A stretch of DNA of 64,000 nt from Asticcacaulis machinosus (GCF_028550435.1 NZ_JAQQKV010000002.1:434001-498000); one strand, 5' to 3'. Shown: positions 1 through 8,603, counted from the first letter of the stretch. Notes: a model not told the origin generated them from the sequence alone. Numbers and translations: made by a program.

Positions 1-316
1 GCACCAGCGGCAGAGTTTGCCCTTTAAGGTTAAGGTTCAGGGCCGGATCACTGACCTGAAATTTGCGTAATTTGACCGTCTGGGTCCAGCCGCCGTTTTC
101 CCCGCCGGGCGCAAGGCCAGCATCTTTATAGGCCTTAGACACGAAATCGACGACCTTGTCTTCGGCGGGCGTGGCGACCCCGCGACCGGCAAATGCGTCC
201 GATGACAACACTTTCACGTCCTCGGATATCCGCGCACCACTGATGACCGGCTCAGCACCGGCAGCGCCAGCCAGCGCTACCAGACTTACAGACAGGGCGA
301 GCGATTTAAAGGTCAT
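1..316 (-). CDS. M28 family peptidase, N-terminal part (runs off left edge)
   Basis: The reverse strand starts with ATG at 316 and stays open to base 1, so about 105 N-terminal residues are visible. They begin with a signal peptide (MTFKSLALSVSLVALAGAAG, then AEP). The part after it resembles the start of exported M28 zinc peptidases that carry a PA-type insertion: an 'LSSDAFAGRG' segment, then 'TPAEDKVVDFV' and 'AGLAPGGENGGWTQ'. The zinc-binding core would lie beyond the window, so catalysis cannot be confirmed. Family assignment rests on recognising this N-terminal motif. It is transcribed away from the neighbouring small gene at 496. Confidence 0.72.
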   Translation of the reverse strand, partial: MTFKSLALSVSLVALAGAAGAEPVISGARISEDVKVLSSDAFAGRGVATPAEDKVVDFVSKAYKDAGLAPGGENGGWTQTVKLRKFQVSDPALNLNLKGQTLPLV

Positions 317-495
317 AACAAACTCCGGACAACTGGTTTCATTTGACGCTAAATCCTTACGCCACAATGTCAAGGCTGCCAGTGCACATTGGCGGACTTA
401 CTCGTTTTTTGCGGGCAAATTCATGACCTTACATTTCAACCTTATGGGTTGGCGGCGCATGGTAGGGTAACTCTAACCATTTTCAGGTGCGCGCC

Positions 496-696
496 ATGCC
501 CGATAATCCCAAACCTGTAGACCCTGTTGTATCACCGAAAACCAGACACGATAGCCGTGATCCGTCGGGCTTTAATGAACCCGACTATCCTGATAATGCC
601 GCGGATCAGATTATCCCCGACGACCTTGACCATAAGCCCGGAGATGAAGTCTCCGGATTTGATGACCGTAAACCCTCTGACGTCCACAAATACTAA
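496..696 (+). CDS. Small acidic hydrophilic protein of unknown function
   Basis: The protein has 66 residues, is rich in Asp, Pro and Lys, and has no membrane segment or cysteine; it looks intrinsically disordered. ATG at 496 is preferred over an in-frame GTG at 487 because an AGG element lies about 8 bases upstream of the ATG. The C-terminus is 'DDRKPSDVHKY'. I do not recognise a family. It lies beside other small genes (703-1172 on the opposite strand), a setting often seen for stress-related small proteins, but no function can be assigned. Confidence 0.55.
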   Translation: MPDNPKPVDPVVSPKTRHDSRDPSGFNEPDYPDNAADQIIPDDLDHKPGDEVSGFDDRKPSDVHKY

Positions 697-702
697 AACA
701 AA

Positions 703-942
703 TTAATAGCTGCTGGGCGGGTCACTGGCCGGAAAGCTGTCTTCGACCATGTGATCAACCTGATCCTCACTCAGATCATCGCGCAGTTTCTTTTCATCTT
801 TCAGGCAGCGCCTGTACTGATACGGCCCGTGGAAAAAGCCGTCGTAAAACGATTTGAATACCGGCCCCAGAACCAGGGTCGAAAAAACCAGCATAGGCAA
901 GCCAAAGCTTTGCTCGTGCCGTACACTTGCTGCCTGTGACAT
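703..942 (-). CDS. Small membrane-associated protein with C-terminal FPASDPP motif
   Basis: The protein has 79 residues if it starts at the ATG at 942. A hydrophobic stretch (LPMLVFSTLVLGPVF) forms one probable membrane segment. It is followed by a charged region and the C-terminal 'VEDSFPASDPPSSY'. Short proteins ending in this '(E/D)xFPASDPP' motif are common in alphaproteobacteria, but their function is not established. The start codon overlaps the stop of the upstream gene (TAATG) and has a GGGAGAG ribosome site inside that gene, so the two are probably translationally coupled. An in-frame ATG at 960 lacks a good ribosome site. Confidence 0.6.
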   Translation of the reverse strand: MSQAASVRHEQSFGLPMLVFSTLVLGPVFKSFYDGFFHGPYQYRRCLKDEKKLRDDLSEDQVDHMVEDSFPASDPPSSY

Positions 943-1172
943 TATTCGCTCTCCCGCCATTGATGATTGGGGCGGTTCTGATCGAGTGTGCCTTCAAAAT
1001 CCGGGTCTTCGCTGCGCTGATGCCGGGCATTGCTGCGCGGATCATAGGACAGGATGTAGTCATTATCGCGGTCGTCATAGGTGCTGCGATTGAGGGCGGG
1101 CGCCGATTCAGACTTCACATTCTTGTCGGATGTGCGCGGGCCAGATGTAGGCAGGTTTGAGCGGTTCGGCAT
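942..1172 (-). CDS. Small hydrophilic protein of unknown function
   Basis: The protein has 76 residues, is very polar (Asn, Arg, Asp, Ser) and has no membrane segment. ATG at 1172 is chosen over an in-frame ATG at 1196 because GGAG stands 8 bases before it. Its stop codon overlaps the start of the downstream FPASDPP gene, which indicates a two-gene transcription unit. Its promoter should lie in the AT-rich stretch to its right, shared divergently with the gene at 1479. No family was recognised. Confidence 0.5.
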   Translation of the reverse strand: MPNRSNLPTSGPRTSDKNVKSESAPALNRSTYDDRDNDYILSYDPRSNARHQRSEDPDFEGTLDQNRPNHQWRESE

Positions 1173-1478
1173 TTGAACGTCTCCGTTAAATTCCAATCTT
1201 AAAGCCTAATACATGCCCCGTAAGGTTATTATGTTACACGTATGGCCTTAAGTAAAAATATAACAAATAACGCGCTTTGTTTCACCAAAAATAAACGTCA
1301 CGCAACCGAAACTGAGGCGATTGCAGATTCGGAAATCAAATTGTCGTCATTTACAAATGTCACGATTTAAAGACTTCGCTTTTTAATTTAAAATAATGCT
1401 CCATATCCTGCATTTTTATGCACACGGCCTTAGTATTCGTCGCGAACCCCACTTCATTTCGCTTTGAGGAACCGCGCC

Positions 1479-1670
1479 ATGTTTAAACGTCTACTGCCAC
1501 GTCCGTCGGTTATGCAAAGGGTGGCTCTGGGCGGGCTTATTGGTGCGGGCATGGCGCTTGCCGCCATCGCCTTGGGCAAACGCTTAAAAAGTGGAGCGCT
1601 CGATGCCCCACATGACCCGGCATCGTTTATCTGCCGGCATCGTTTATCTGAAAGTACAGGGCTTATCTGA
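1479..1670 (+). CDS. Small single-pass membrane protein; C-terminus altered by a 17-bp duplication
   Basis: The protein has 63 residues with a basic N-terminus and one hydrophobic segment (VALGGLIGAGMALAAIAL), so it is probably an inner-membrane protein. TTGAGGA precedes the ATG by about 10 bases. Near the 3' end a perfect 17-bp tandem duplication (1617-1650) moves the frame. With a single copy the protein would stop at 'DPASFI'; the duplication extends it by 13 residues. It ends 17 bases before the CBS-domain gene and is probably cotranscribed with it. Function unknown. Confidence 0.5.
   Translation: MFKRLLPRPSVMQRVALGGLIGAGMALAAIALGKRLKSGALDAPHDPASFICRHRLSESTGLI
1617..1650. repeat. Perfect 17-bp tandem duplication
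   Basis: CCGGCATCGTTTATCTG occurs twice head to tail (1617-1633 and 1634-1650) with no mismatch. The unit is not a multiple of three, so it changes the reading frame of the small gene at 1479 and removes an original TGA stop. The lack of divergence suggests a recent event, or an assembly artefact. Confidence 0.9.
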
Positions 1671-1687
1671 AACCACAGGAGGTTATT

Positions 1688-2146
1688 ATGCGAGTCAGAG
1701 ACCATATGAGCACCAGCTTCAAAATCATCGCCCCCGACACGACCTTGCGTCAGGCGGCTGAGATCATGCGCGACCATGATCTGGGTTACCTGCCGATTGG
1801 TGAAAACGACCGGTTGAAAGGGGCGGTCACCGATCGCGATATCGTCGTGCGCGGGCTTGCCACCGGCATGAGTGGCGATGAAAGCGTCATGCGCGTCATG
1901 ACCGATCACATCACCTACTGCTTTGAGGATGATACCATCCGCGAAGCCGCCGAGGTCATGAAGGCCGAGCAGATCCGCCGACTGGTCGTCCTCAATGAGC
2001 ATAAGCGCGTGTGCGGCATCATCAGTCTGGGCGACATTGCGCGTGAGCATCACGACCGCCACCTGACCGGCGACATTGAAACCGCCGTCGCCCAGCCCGG
2101 CGGACATGCCCACGCTATGGATTCCGGCATGACCTTTATCCGATAG
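1688..2146 (+). CDS. CBS domain-pair protein
   Basis: The protein has 152 residues and consists almost entirely of two CBS motifs, roughly residues 7-60 ('TTLRQAAEIMRDHDLGYLPI', then 'VTDRDIVVR') and 72-125 ('DTIREAAEVMKAEQIRRLVV', then 'GIISLGDIA'). Stand-alone CBS pairs bind adenine nucleotides or other ligands and act as sensors; the partner is not evident here. A strong AGGAGG lies 6 bases before the ATG. A perfect hairpin downstream (2199-2225) probably ends the transcript. Confidence 0.88.
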   Translation: MRVRDHMSTSFKIIAPDTTLRQAAEIMRDHDLGYLPIGENDRLKGAVTDRDIVVRGLATGMSGDESVMRVMTDHITYCFEDDTIREAAEVMKAEQIRRLVVLNEHKRVCGIISLGDIAREHHDRHLTGDIETAVAQPGGHAHAMDSGMTFIR

Positions 2147-2198
2147 TGTGAAAGCCAGAGCCTGCCTTCGCAGGTGACACATTATGTATGCCTTTAAA

Positions 2199-2225
2199 CA
2201 CATTCCGGCCCTCCGCCGGAATGTG
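2199..2225 (+). terminator. Perfect 11-bp hairpin after the CBS gene
   Basis: CACATTCCGGC at 2199-2209 pairs fully with GCCGGAATGTG at 2215-2225 across a 5-base loop. Only a short T-rich stretch (TATTGTTT) follows, so this is a plausible but not textbook Rho-independent terminator between the CBS gene and the autotransporter gene. Confidence 0.6.
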
Positions 2226-2322
2226 GGCATATTGTTTGCGCATACGGATATATATGCGTCCTACTTCTCCCCTATTTCGCCCTTAACGACATTCGGCCAT
2301 TTCTTTTTCCGAAAGTCGTTTC

Positions 2323-5300
2323 ATGCCCATATCCCGTTTCCGCTGCGCCACGGCGCTTGGTGTTGTTCTGGCGGTTACGGGGGTGGCACCGCGGGTGTGG
2401 GCTGATACGTCGGTGGCGACGGCGACTACGACGCCGGTTGCGACCTCCACCGGCGGCAATATCGATGTCACCAGCGACGGCTCGATCACCCTGACCAGCG
2501 GGACGGCGGTCACGGTCGATAGCGATAATACCGTCACGCTCAATGGCACGATCGCAATGTCGGGGGCAGAAAGTAACAGTACCGGCGTGCTGATCGACGG
2601 GGCACGCTCGACCACGCTCGACCTGTCCGGTACCATTACCGTCACCGACGACTACACGGCTGCGGACGAAGACGATGATGACCTGGTGGACGGCGTGTTT
2701 GCCGAAGGTACCGGCCGCTACGGGGTGCGCGCCACCGGACTTTTGACCGGCGCGATTGACATCGACAGCACGATTACGGTCGAGGGTAATCAGTCCTATG
2801 GCATTTCGCTCGAAGGCGGTCGTACCGGCGACTTTATCTTTGACGGAACGATTTCGGTGCTGGGCGATGACGTCGTAGGGCTTAATCTGGCGGGCACCCA
2901 GACCGGCCAGACCTACATCAGCGGCTCGATCAGTGCGACGGGCAAGGATTCCTCGGCGGTCGATATTTCCGGCCTGATCGACGGGGCGCTAATATTTGAC
3001 GGCAGCATTTCCGGCACCGGCTATCGCTATACCAGCATAGGTGAGGACTATCTCGACCTGCTGCAAGCGGATGATCTCTATCAGAACAAGGCCCTGGTCA
3101 GCATCTCTAATGATGTCACCCAGGGGATTCTCATCAATGCCGGGGTGACCAGCACCGATGACGACAATACCGACGAAAACGGCAACGGCATCGAAGACAC
3201 CGAAGAAGGCACCGCCAGCATCGCCCAGTATGGTGGGAATGCTGGCCTTCTGGTGGGGTCGGACAGCAAGGCCATTACCATCAGCCCGATCGTGGTCGCC
3301 GATACCGCTGTTGAGCCCGATGAGGTCAATCATGGTCTGGATATCCGCGGTTCGATCGCAAGCTACGGTATCTATGAAGGCATAGACGCAACGGCGGTGC
3401 AGATCGCGGGGCTGGGCTATGACACCACCATCACCAACGGCATCTCGATCTCAGGCTCGGTAGGCTCGACCGCCTATGAAGGCATAGCGCGCGGATTGTC
3501 GCTGCTTGAGGGGGCTCAGGTCGGGCGGCTGGACGTGTCGGGAAGTTTAACCGCGTCATCGACCACGACCGATTATGATACGGCCTATGCGCTGGATATC
3601 GCCTCCGGCGCCAATCTGTCGGCACTGAACATCAAAACCGGCGGCTCAGTGGTGGCCTATGGTTATGGCACAACCGCCAATGCGACGGCCATTCGCGATC
3701 AGTCCAACACCCTGACCTCGATCACGGTCAACGGCGGCATTACCGCCAGCATCACACCGGGTGATGAGGACGAAGACGATGTGACCGATACCGCCGTCAA
3801 CCGCGCCGTGGCCATCGACCTGAGTGGCAATACAGTGGCGACGAATCTCAACATCACCGATGAATATCCTGATGATGATGACTATGCCGCCCCCTATATC
3901 GCCGGAGATGTCAAGTTCGGTTCCGGCAATGACAGCCTGACGATGAGCGGCGGCTATCTGTACGGCAATGTCGATTTCAGTGCCGGTGCCAACAGCCTGA
4001 CCCTTGATGACGAGGCGATCCTGTTGGGGAAACTGACGGGCGCAGGAACGGTCGCGGTCGATATTGAAAATGCCCGTCTGGGCCTGTCGGCCGGATCGCA
4101 GCTTAACCTGTCGTCCTTACACCTCGGCAGCGAGGCCGAGCTTTATATGGTGCTGCAAACCGCGGCCCCGACGACGCCGGTCTTTATCAATTCCGGCCCA
4201 ACCACCTTTGATGACGGGGCGGCCATCTATCTGTCACTGGATGAGATCATCCAGAGCCCGACCCGCTTCACCCTGATGACTGGCACCAATATCGACTACG
4301 GATCGCTTGACCTTGAGGACATGGATGAGAATGTGCCGTGGCTCTATAAGGTCAGTCTGGCTACGGGTGAGGCCAATGAAAATCTCTATGCCGATTTCCG
4401 CGTGCGCACCCAGTCAGAGTCGGGCCTGAATATGAATGAATATTCGGCCCTGAACGCCATTCTGACCGCCGCCTCTACTGTAGATGCCACCACCACCACA
4501 ATATTGAGTGAAACTACCCGTTCCGGTTTTACCAAGGTCTATACGGCTTTCCTGCCAGACTATTCCGGTGAGAACCTGCTGACCCTGTCCAAAGGTCATC
4601 AGGCCCTCAATCAATCCCTGGCCAAGCAGTCTTTCCTGCCCGACGCCGGTCAGACCCAGTATTGGCTTCAGGAATATGGCTATAGCCTAAAGCGCGAACG
4701 CGGGGATACCACCGGTTTTCAAAGCACCGGTTTCAGCTTTGCGGGCGGCGCCGAGCGTGGTCTGGGGCAAAATCAGGCCATTGGCGTCTATGTGTCCTAT
4801 ACGACGACCTCACCGGAAGATACTTACGCCACCGCCAATGAAACCACCTCGGCCGAGGATATCACCATTGGCGGCTACTGGCGTGTCAATGCCGGCAATC
4901 TCAAGGGCTGGGCCAGTGCCGGTCTCGGCCGGACCATGTTCACCAGTGAGCGCGAACTTCTGTCTGATTATTCGGCGCTGATCTCGACCGGCAAATGGAA
5001 CGGATATTCCTTGAGCGGTAATTTCGGGGCGTCCTATGAGACAGCACTGGGCCCGGTCAGCCTCAAGCCCACGGCCACGGTCGACTATTACGCCTTGAAA
5101 GAAGACAGCCGTACCGAGACCGGCGGCGGTTCCAGCTTTGACCTCAGCGTCGATGATCGCACCAGCCATCTGGCCAGTGCCGCGGCGATCCTCTATCTGG
5201 GGCGCGCCAAGAAAGACGCCCTGATCCGACCGGAAGCCTGGGTCGGTTACCGCAGCAATTTTTCGGTCAATATAGATGACACGGTGGCTCGCTTTGGTGA

Positions 5301-5472
5301 CGGCACACCCTTTACCCTGACCGGCGGTGACCTTAAGGGCGGGGCGCCGGTGGTGGGAATGCGCCTCTCTGCGGGCAACGAATATGGTTATCTGTCGCTG
5401 GAGGCCGAGGGCGAGAAATACAGCGAATATGATAACTATTCGATCAGCCTGCGCACCGGTTTCAAATTCTGA
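2323..5472 (+). CDS. Autotransporter (type Va) with beta-helix-like passenger
   Basis: The protein has 1049 residues. Residues 1-27 are a signal peptide ending 'RVWA'. Residues of about 28-680 are Gly/Ser/Thr/Asp-rich with recurring 'xGSIsxxG'-type units of about 20 residues, as in a right-handed beta-helix passenger. Two strongly acidic insertions ('DEDDDDLVDG' and 'DDDNTDENGNGIEDTEEG') might bind calcium. The last 270 or so residues are an autotransporter beta-barrel: alternating aromatic strands and a C-terminal Phe after 'SLRTGF'. The passenger would be displayed on the cell surface. No catalytic motif is visible; adhesion or matrix binding is the usual guess. No clear ribosome site precedes the ATG. 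It stands alone between two intergenic regions. Confidence 0.82.
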   Translation: MPISRFRCATALGVVLAVTGVAPRVWADTSVATATTTPVATSTGGNIDVTSDGSITLTSGTAVTVDSDNTVTLNGTIAMSGAESNSTGVLIDGARSTTLDLSGTITVTDDYTAADEDDDDLVDGVFAEGTGRYGVRATGLLTGAIDIDSTITVEGNQSYGISLEGGRTGDFIFDGTISVLGDDVVGLNLAGTQTGQTYISGSISATGKDSSAVDISGLIDGALIFDGSISGTGYRYTSIGEDYLDLLQADDLYQNKALVSISNDVTQGILINAGVTSTDDDNTDENGNGIEDTEEGTASIAQYGGNAGLLVGSDSKAITISPIVVADTAVEPDEVNHGLDIRGSIASYGIYEGIDATAVQIAGLGYDTTITNGISISGSVGSTAYEGIARGLSLLEGAQVGRLDVSGSLTASSTTTDYDTAYALDIASGANLSALNIKTGGSVVAYGYGTTANATAIRDQSNTLTSITVNGGITASITPGDEDEDDVTDTAVNRAVAIDLSGNTVATNLNITDEYPDDDDYAAPYIAGDVKFGSGNDSLTMSGGYLYGNVDFSAGANSLTLDDEAILLGKLTGAGTVAVDIENARLGLSAGSQLNLSSLHLGSEAELYMVLQTAAPTTPVFINSGPTTFDDGAAIYLSLDEIIQSPTRFTLMTGTNIDYGSLDLEDMDENVPWLYKVSLATGEANENLYADFRVRTQSESGLNMNEYSALNAILTAASTVDATTTTILSETTRSGFTKVYTAFLPDYSGENLLTLSKGHQALNQSLAKQSFLPDAGQTQYWLQEYGYSLKRERGDTTGFQSTGFSFAGGAERGLGQNQAIGVYVSYTTTSPEDTYATANETTSAEDITIGGYWRVNAGNLKGWASAGLGRTMFTSERELLSDYSALISTGKWNGYSLSGNFGASYETALGPVSLKPTATVDYYALKEDSRTETGGGSSFDLSVDDRTSHLASAAAILYLGRAKKDALIRPEAWVGYRSNFSVNIDDTVARFGDGTPFTLTGGDLKGGAPVVGMRLSAGNEYGYLSLEAEGEKYSEYDNYSISLRTGFKF

Positions 5473-5811
5473 TTTGTATCCCAAAAGCAACACGCCCCAT
5501 GCTGCTATGCAACATTAGTCAGTAAACGCCCTTCCCAACGCTGTTATTTGACGTTAAGGTGCCTCATCGGGAGACCGGTAGGCCGGATTGCGACGGGCAA
5601 GTGTAATTTATGCTTAATTATCTATTATTTGCAGAATCCCGTCAGACCGCCTGAAAGTTGGCGTATATTATTTTGGGGTATTATCCAGACACTCGCAGAG
5701 TTTAGGCTTAGTCCTTGCTCAGCGCTTCGCACCGGCGGGTCTTATGTCCGGTTTCTGGTGGTGCCGGAACATGGATTTTACAGGTAATTTTTAAAGCGGG
5801 CTGACTGACAA
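5473..5811. other. 339-bp intergenic region before the MBOAT operon
   Basis: No convincing gene is seen. A 79-codon open frame (5548-5787) has irregular composition, no ribosome site and no recognisable protein character. The AT-rich part around 5600-5700 probably holds the promoter of the MBOAT operon. No strong terminator hairpin was found after the autotransporter gene. Confidence 0.5.
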
Positions 5812-7281
5812 GTGCTGTTCAATTCAATTGAATTTATTGTCTTTTTTATAGCGACTGTCATCGGTTACATGCTGATGCCACAGCGTGCACGCCTACCTCT
5901 TTTGCTGATCGCCAGTCTGGTATTCTATGGCTGGTCAGGGCCTTTGTTCCTGGTCCATTTGCTGGTGGCCGCCGCCCTTGTCTATTATTTCGCAATCGCG
6001 ATAGAAAAAGCCGAGGATAAGCCCCGCAAGCAGAAGATCATGACCATCGCCATTGTGCTGTTGGTACTCAATCTGGTCGGTTTTAAATATACGTCCTTTT
6101 TCAATGAATCTTTGCGCGGCCTGTTCGGCTGGTTTGGGGCATCCTATGATGTGCCGGTTCTGAACATCATTCTACCGCTGGGGATTTCGTTCTACACTTT
6201 CCTGATGATCGGTTACCTGATCGACACTTTCCGCGGTGACAAAGCCGAACGCGATCCGTGGGTGTTTGGCACATTCGTGTTCTTCTTCCCCAAGATGATC
6301 GCCGGCCCGATTGAGCGCGGCAAGAACCTGCTGCCGCAACTGCGCGCGCCCCTCAAAGGTTTTGACTACGCCCTGATGACCGCCGGTCTGCAACTGATGC
6401 TGTGGGGCGCATTCAAAAAGGTGGTGGTCGCGGACCGCATCGCCCCGTTCGTTAACCGCGTCTATGACAACCCTCAGGCCTATGACGGCGTGTCGATGGT
6501 GTTTGCCACCTGGCTCTATGCCTTTCAGCTCTATTTCGACTTCAGCGGCTATACCGATATCGCGCTAGGGGCGGCTATGGTGTTTGGCATCAAGCTGTTG
6601 CCGAACTTCAACCGCCCCTATTTTGCCGTCTCCATTCAGGACTTCTGGAAGCGCTGGCATATATCTTTGAGTTCATGGCTCAATGACTACGTCTATACGC
6701 CGTTTTCGCGCAGCCGCTGGACCGGGCTTAAGATGTATAATCTGATGCTGGCCGGGATGATGCTGACCTTTGTCGTGTCCGGTTTCTGGCACGGCGCCAA
6801 CTGGACCTTCATCGTCTGGGGCGCGCTGCACGGCACCTATGTGGTCGTGTCCCTGCTGGCGCAAAAGCCGTGGAACAAGTTTGCCAAAAATTCCGGCCTG
6901 ACCAAGCGCCCGAAAACCTATCGTGCCCTCAAAATCGGCGTGACCTTCCTGCTGGTGTGCTTTGCCTATATCTTCTTCCGCGCCAATTCTCTGGCCGATG
7001 CCGGCTACATCATCAGCCATATGCACACCGGCTGGGGCGGGTTTACCTCCGGTATCCGCGCGGTGATCGACGGCAAGCTGGCCGAAATGGCGCTGGCGAT
7101 CCTTGGCATCATCGTGGTTATGGCGCCGGAATGGTACAAAGACCACGCCAAGGTCGGCGATATCTACCGTGCTCTGCCGTCCTGGCAACGCTGGGGCCTG
7201 ATCTATGCCGCCACGGTCGCCGTCGTTATTCTGGGGGCCTATTACAACCTCGACCAAAAATTCATCTATTTCAGGTTCTGA
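5812..7281 (+). CDS. MBOAT family membrane-bound O-acyltransferase (DltB/AlgI-like)
   Basis: The protein has 489 residues and starts at GTG. The N-terminus 'MLFNSIEFIVFF' is typical of the DltB/AlgI branch of MBOAT enzymes. About ten hydrophobic segments are visible, along with the conserved 'FWKRWHISLSSWLNDYVY' segment and the catalytic-His region 'SGFWHGANWTFIVWGALHG'. Family members move an acyl group across or at the cytoplasmic membrane onto a polysaccharide, teichoic acid or protein. The next four genes encode an SGNH protein, a carrier protein, an adenylating ligase and a reductase. The acyl group is therefore probably activated on the carrier, as in the Dlt pathway. The stop codon overlaps the next start (TGATG). 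Confidence 0.92.
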   Translation: MLFNSIEFIVFFIATVIGYMLMPQRARLPLLLIASLVFYGWSGPLFLVHLLVAAALVYYFAIAIEKAEDKPRKQKIMTIAIVLLVLNLVGFKYTSFFNESLRGLFGWFGASYDVPVLNIILPLGISFYTFLMIGYLIDTFRGDKAERDPWVFGTFVFFFPKMIAGPIERGKNLLPQLRAPLKGFDYALMTAGLQLMLWGAFKKVVVADRIAPFVNRVYDNPQAYDGVSMVFATWLYAFQLYFDFSGYTDIALGAAMVFGIKLLPNFNRPYFAVSIQDFWKRWHISLSSWLNDYVYTPFSRSRWTGLKMYNLMLAGMMLTFVVSGFWHGANWTFIVWGALHGTYVVVSLLAQKPWNKFAKNSGLTKRPKTYRALKIGVTFLLVCFAYIFFRANSLADAGYIISHMHTGWGGFTSGIRAVIDGKLAEMALAILGIIVVMAPEWYKDHAKVGDIYRALPSWQRWGLIYAATVAVVILGAYYNLDQKFIYFRF

Positions 7282-8342
7282 TGATGGACAGCGAAACGCA
7301 AAAGCCAAAAACCGGTGACGCGGCGCCTCCAGAAGCGGTCGTAAAGCCCAAGGGCGTGTTAAGCCTGCTGGGCCGCCTTAGCCTGTTGGCCATTGTCGCC
7401 GTCGCGACCCTGATGGCCGTGGTGCTGGGCATCCCCGATGATAACGACTATGCCCGCGCCACTTTGCTTAAGCATGACCGTTTGTCGACCCTGCCGGGCA
7501 AGAAGATCGTTCTGGTGGGCGGATCGAACCTGTCCTACGGCATGGATTCGACTCTGATTGAGCGTGAAACCGGCTGCCCGGCGGTCAATATGGGCCTCAA
7601 CGGCTATTTCGGCGTGCGCTATCTGATGCGCGAAGTCGCCGACGACGTGAAGCCCGGCGACATCATCGTCATCGCCTTTGAGTGGGACAGCTTCGGCAAG
7701 CCGATCGATGGGTCGGGCAAGGATCTTTACGCCATCGTCAAGACCAATCCGGCGGCCATCGCTTACCTTACGCCACAACAGATCGGTGAGGCTGTCTCGG
7801 CTATCCCGTTTGTCGCCCAGTCCAAGCTGCTGCGCATCGGCAATCAGGCCGCGCGCGGTGAATTATTCAAGCCCAAGGGCGATAATTTGCTGGATCAACT
7901 GATCGAGGTGGAATCCTTTAAGAGCTTCGCGCCGACCGGCGACCTGATCGGCCACAAAGGCGTTGCCTGGACCGGCGATATCGAAGAGGGCACCAAGCTT
8001 TATCAGACCGGCGTAGACCCCACGGTCGTGCCCGCCATCAAGGCCTATGCCAAACAGATGGAAGCCAAAGGCGTGCATGTGGTCATGTCCTATACCCCGA
8101 CCATGCGCCACTATTACGAAGCCAATAAAACTCAGATTGACAGCGTTCATACGGCGCTGACCACAGGCCCTGACGCCGTCAAGGCCCCGCGTCCGCCATC
8201 GGATTATGTGTTCGATGAATCGCTGTTTTTCGACACGGTCTATCACCTCAAGGCCGAAACCCGTCACCTCCGCGTCCAGCAAGTCGTAGGCGATCTGCGC
8301 ACCACGCTCAAAGACGCGGCCACCTGTTCCAAACCTAACTAA
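7281..8342 (+). CDS. Membrane-anchored SGNH-like protein (DltD/AlgJ-like role)
   Basis: The protein has 353 residues. A transmembrane segment at about residues 25-50 is followed by a periplasmic domain. SGNH-like elements are visible: Ser82 in 'GGSNLSYG', an Asn block 'NMGLNGYFG' near residue 110, and a C-terminal 'FDTVYHL' giving Asp318 and His322. In Dlt- and alginate-type systems such a protein works with the MBOAT enzyme in acyl transfer or acyl-acceptor handling. The ATG overlaps the MBOAT stop by one base, so the two are translationally coupled. An open frame extends upstream inside the MBOAT gene but overlaps its conserved coding sequence. The SGNH assignment is from motifs only. Confidence 0.75.
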   Translation: MMDSETQKPKTGDAAPPEAVVKPKGVLSLLGRLSLLAIVAVATLMAVVLGIPDDNDYARATLLKHDRLSTLPGKKIVLVGGSNLSYGMDSTLIERETGCPAVNMGLNGYFGVRYLMREVADDVKPGDIIVIAFEWDSFGKPIDGSGKDLYAIVKTNPAAIAYLTPQQIGEAVSAIPFVAQSKLLRIGNQAARGELFKPKGDNLLDQLIEVESFKSFAPTGDLIGHKGVAWTGDIEEGTKLYQTGVDPTVVPAIKAYAKQMEAKGVHVVMSYTPTMRHYYEANKTQIDSVHTALTTGPDAVKAPRPPSDYVFDESLFFDTVYHLKAETRHLRVQQVVGDLRTTLKDAATCSKPN

Positions 8343-8353
8343 AGGAAACTCGA

Positions 8354-8599
8354 ATGACCGAAGACCAAATCTACGCCGCCATCGTTGAGATCATCAGCCA
8401 GACGCTGGATGACAAGGGCCTCGACGTGCCGGAAATCACGCCTGAGACCGAAGTTCTGGGCGATGAACTGGGTATCGATTCGCTCGATCTGGCCACGCTC
8501 GTGTCCGAACTGGAAAAGAAGATCGGCTTCGATCCGTTCGCCAAGGGCTTCATTGAATTCAAAACGGTCGGCGAACTGACCAAGCTTTACGTGCGATAA
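8354..8599 (+). CDS. Acyl carrier protein
   Basis: The protein has 81 residues, is acidic, and matches the length of DltC/AcpP-type carriers. The phosphopantetheine attachment site is 'GIDSLDLATLV', with Ser43 as the modified residue. A ribosome site AAAGGAAA lies just upstream of the ATG. It lies between the SGNH protein and the adenylating ligase and ends 4 bases before the latter. It should therefore be the dedicated carrier for the acyl group loaded by that ligase and consumed by the MBOAT enzyme. It is unlikely to be the housekeeping fatty-acid carrier, given this context. Confidence 0.9.
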   Translation: MTEDQIYAAIVEIISQTLDDKGLDVPEITPETEVLGDELGIDSLDLATLVSELEKKIGFDPFAKGFIEFKTVGELTKLYVR

Positions 8600-8603
8600 T
8601 CGC

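Noticed and set aside
4810-5493. Long open frame antisense to the autotransporter barrel
   Set aside because: A shadow of GC-rich coding on the plus strand; no ribosome site and no recognised domain.
5548-5787. 79-codon open frame upstream of the MBOAT operon
   Set aside because: No ribosome site, irregular composition, no protein-like pattern; lies where the promoter is expected.
6870-7280. Upstream extension of the SGNH-protein frame inside the MBOAT gene
   Set aside because: It overlaps conserved MBOAT coding sequence; the ATG coupled to the MBOAT stop is the natural start.
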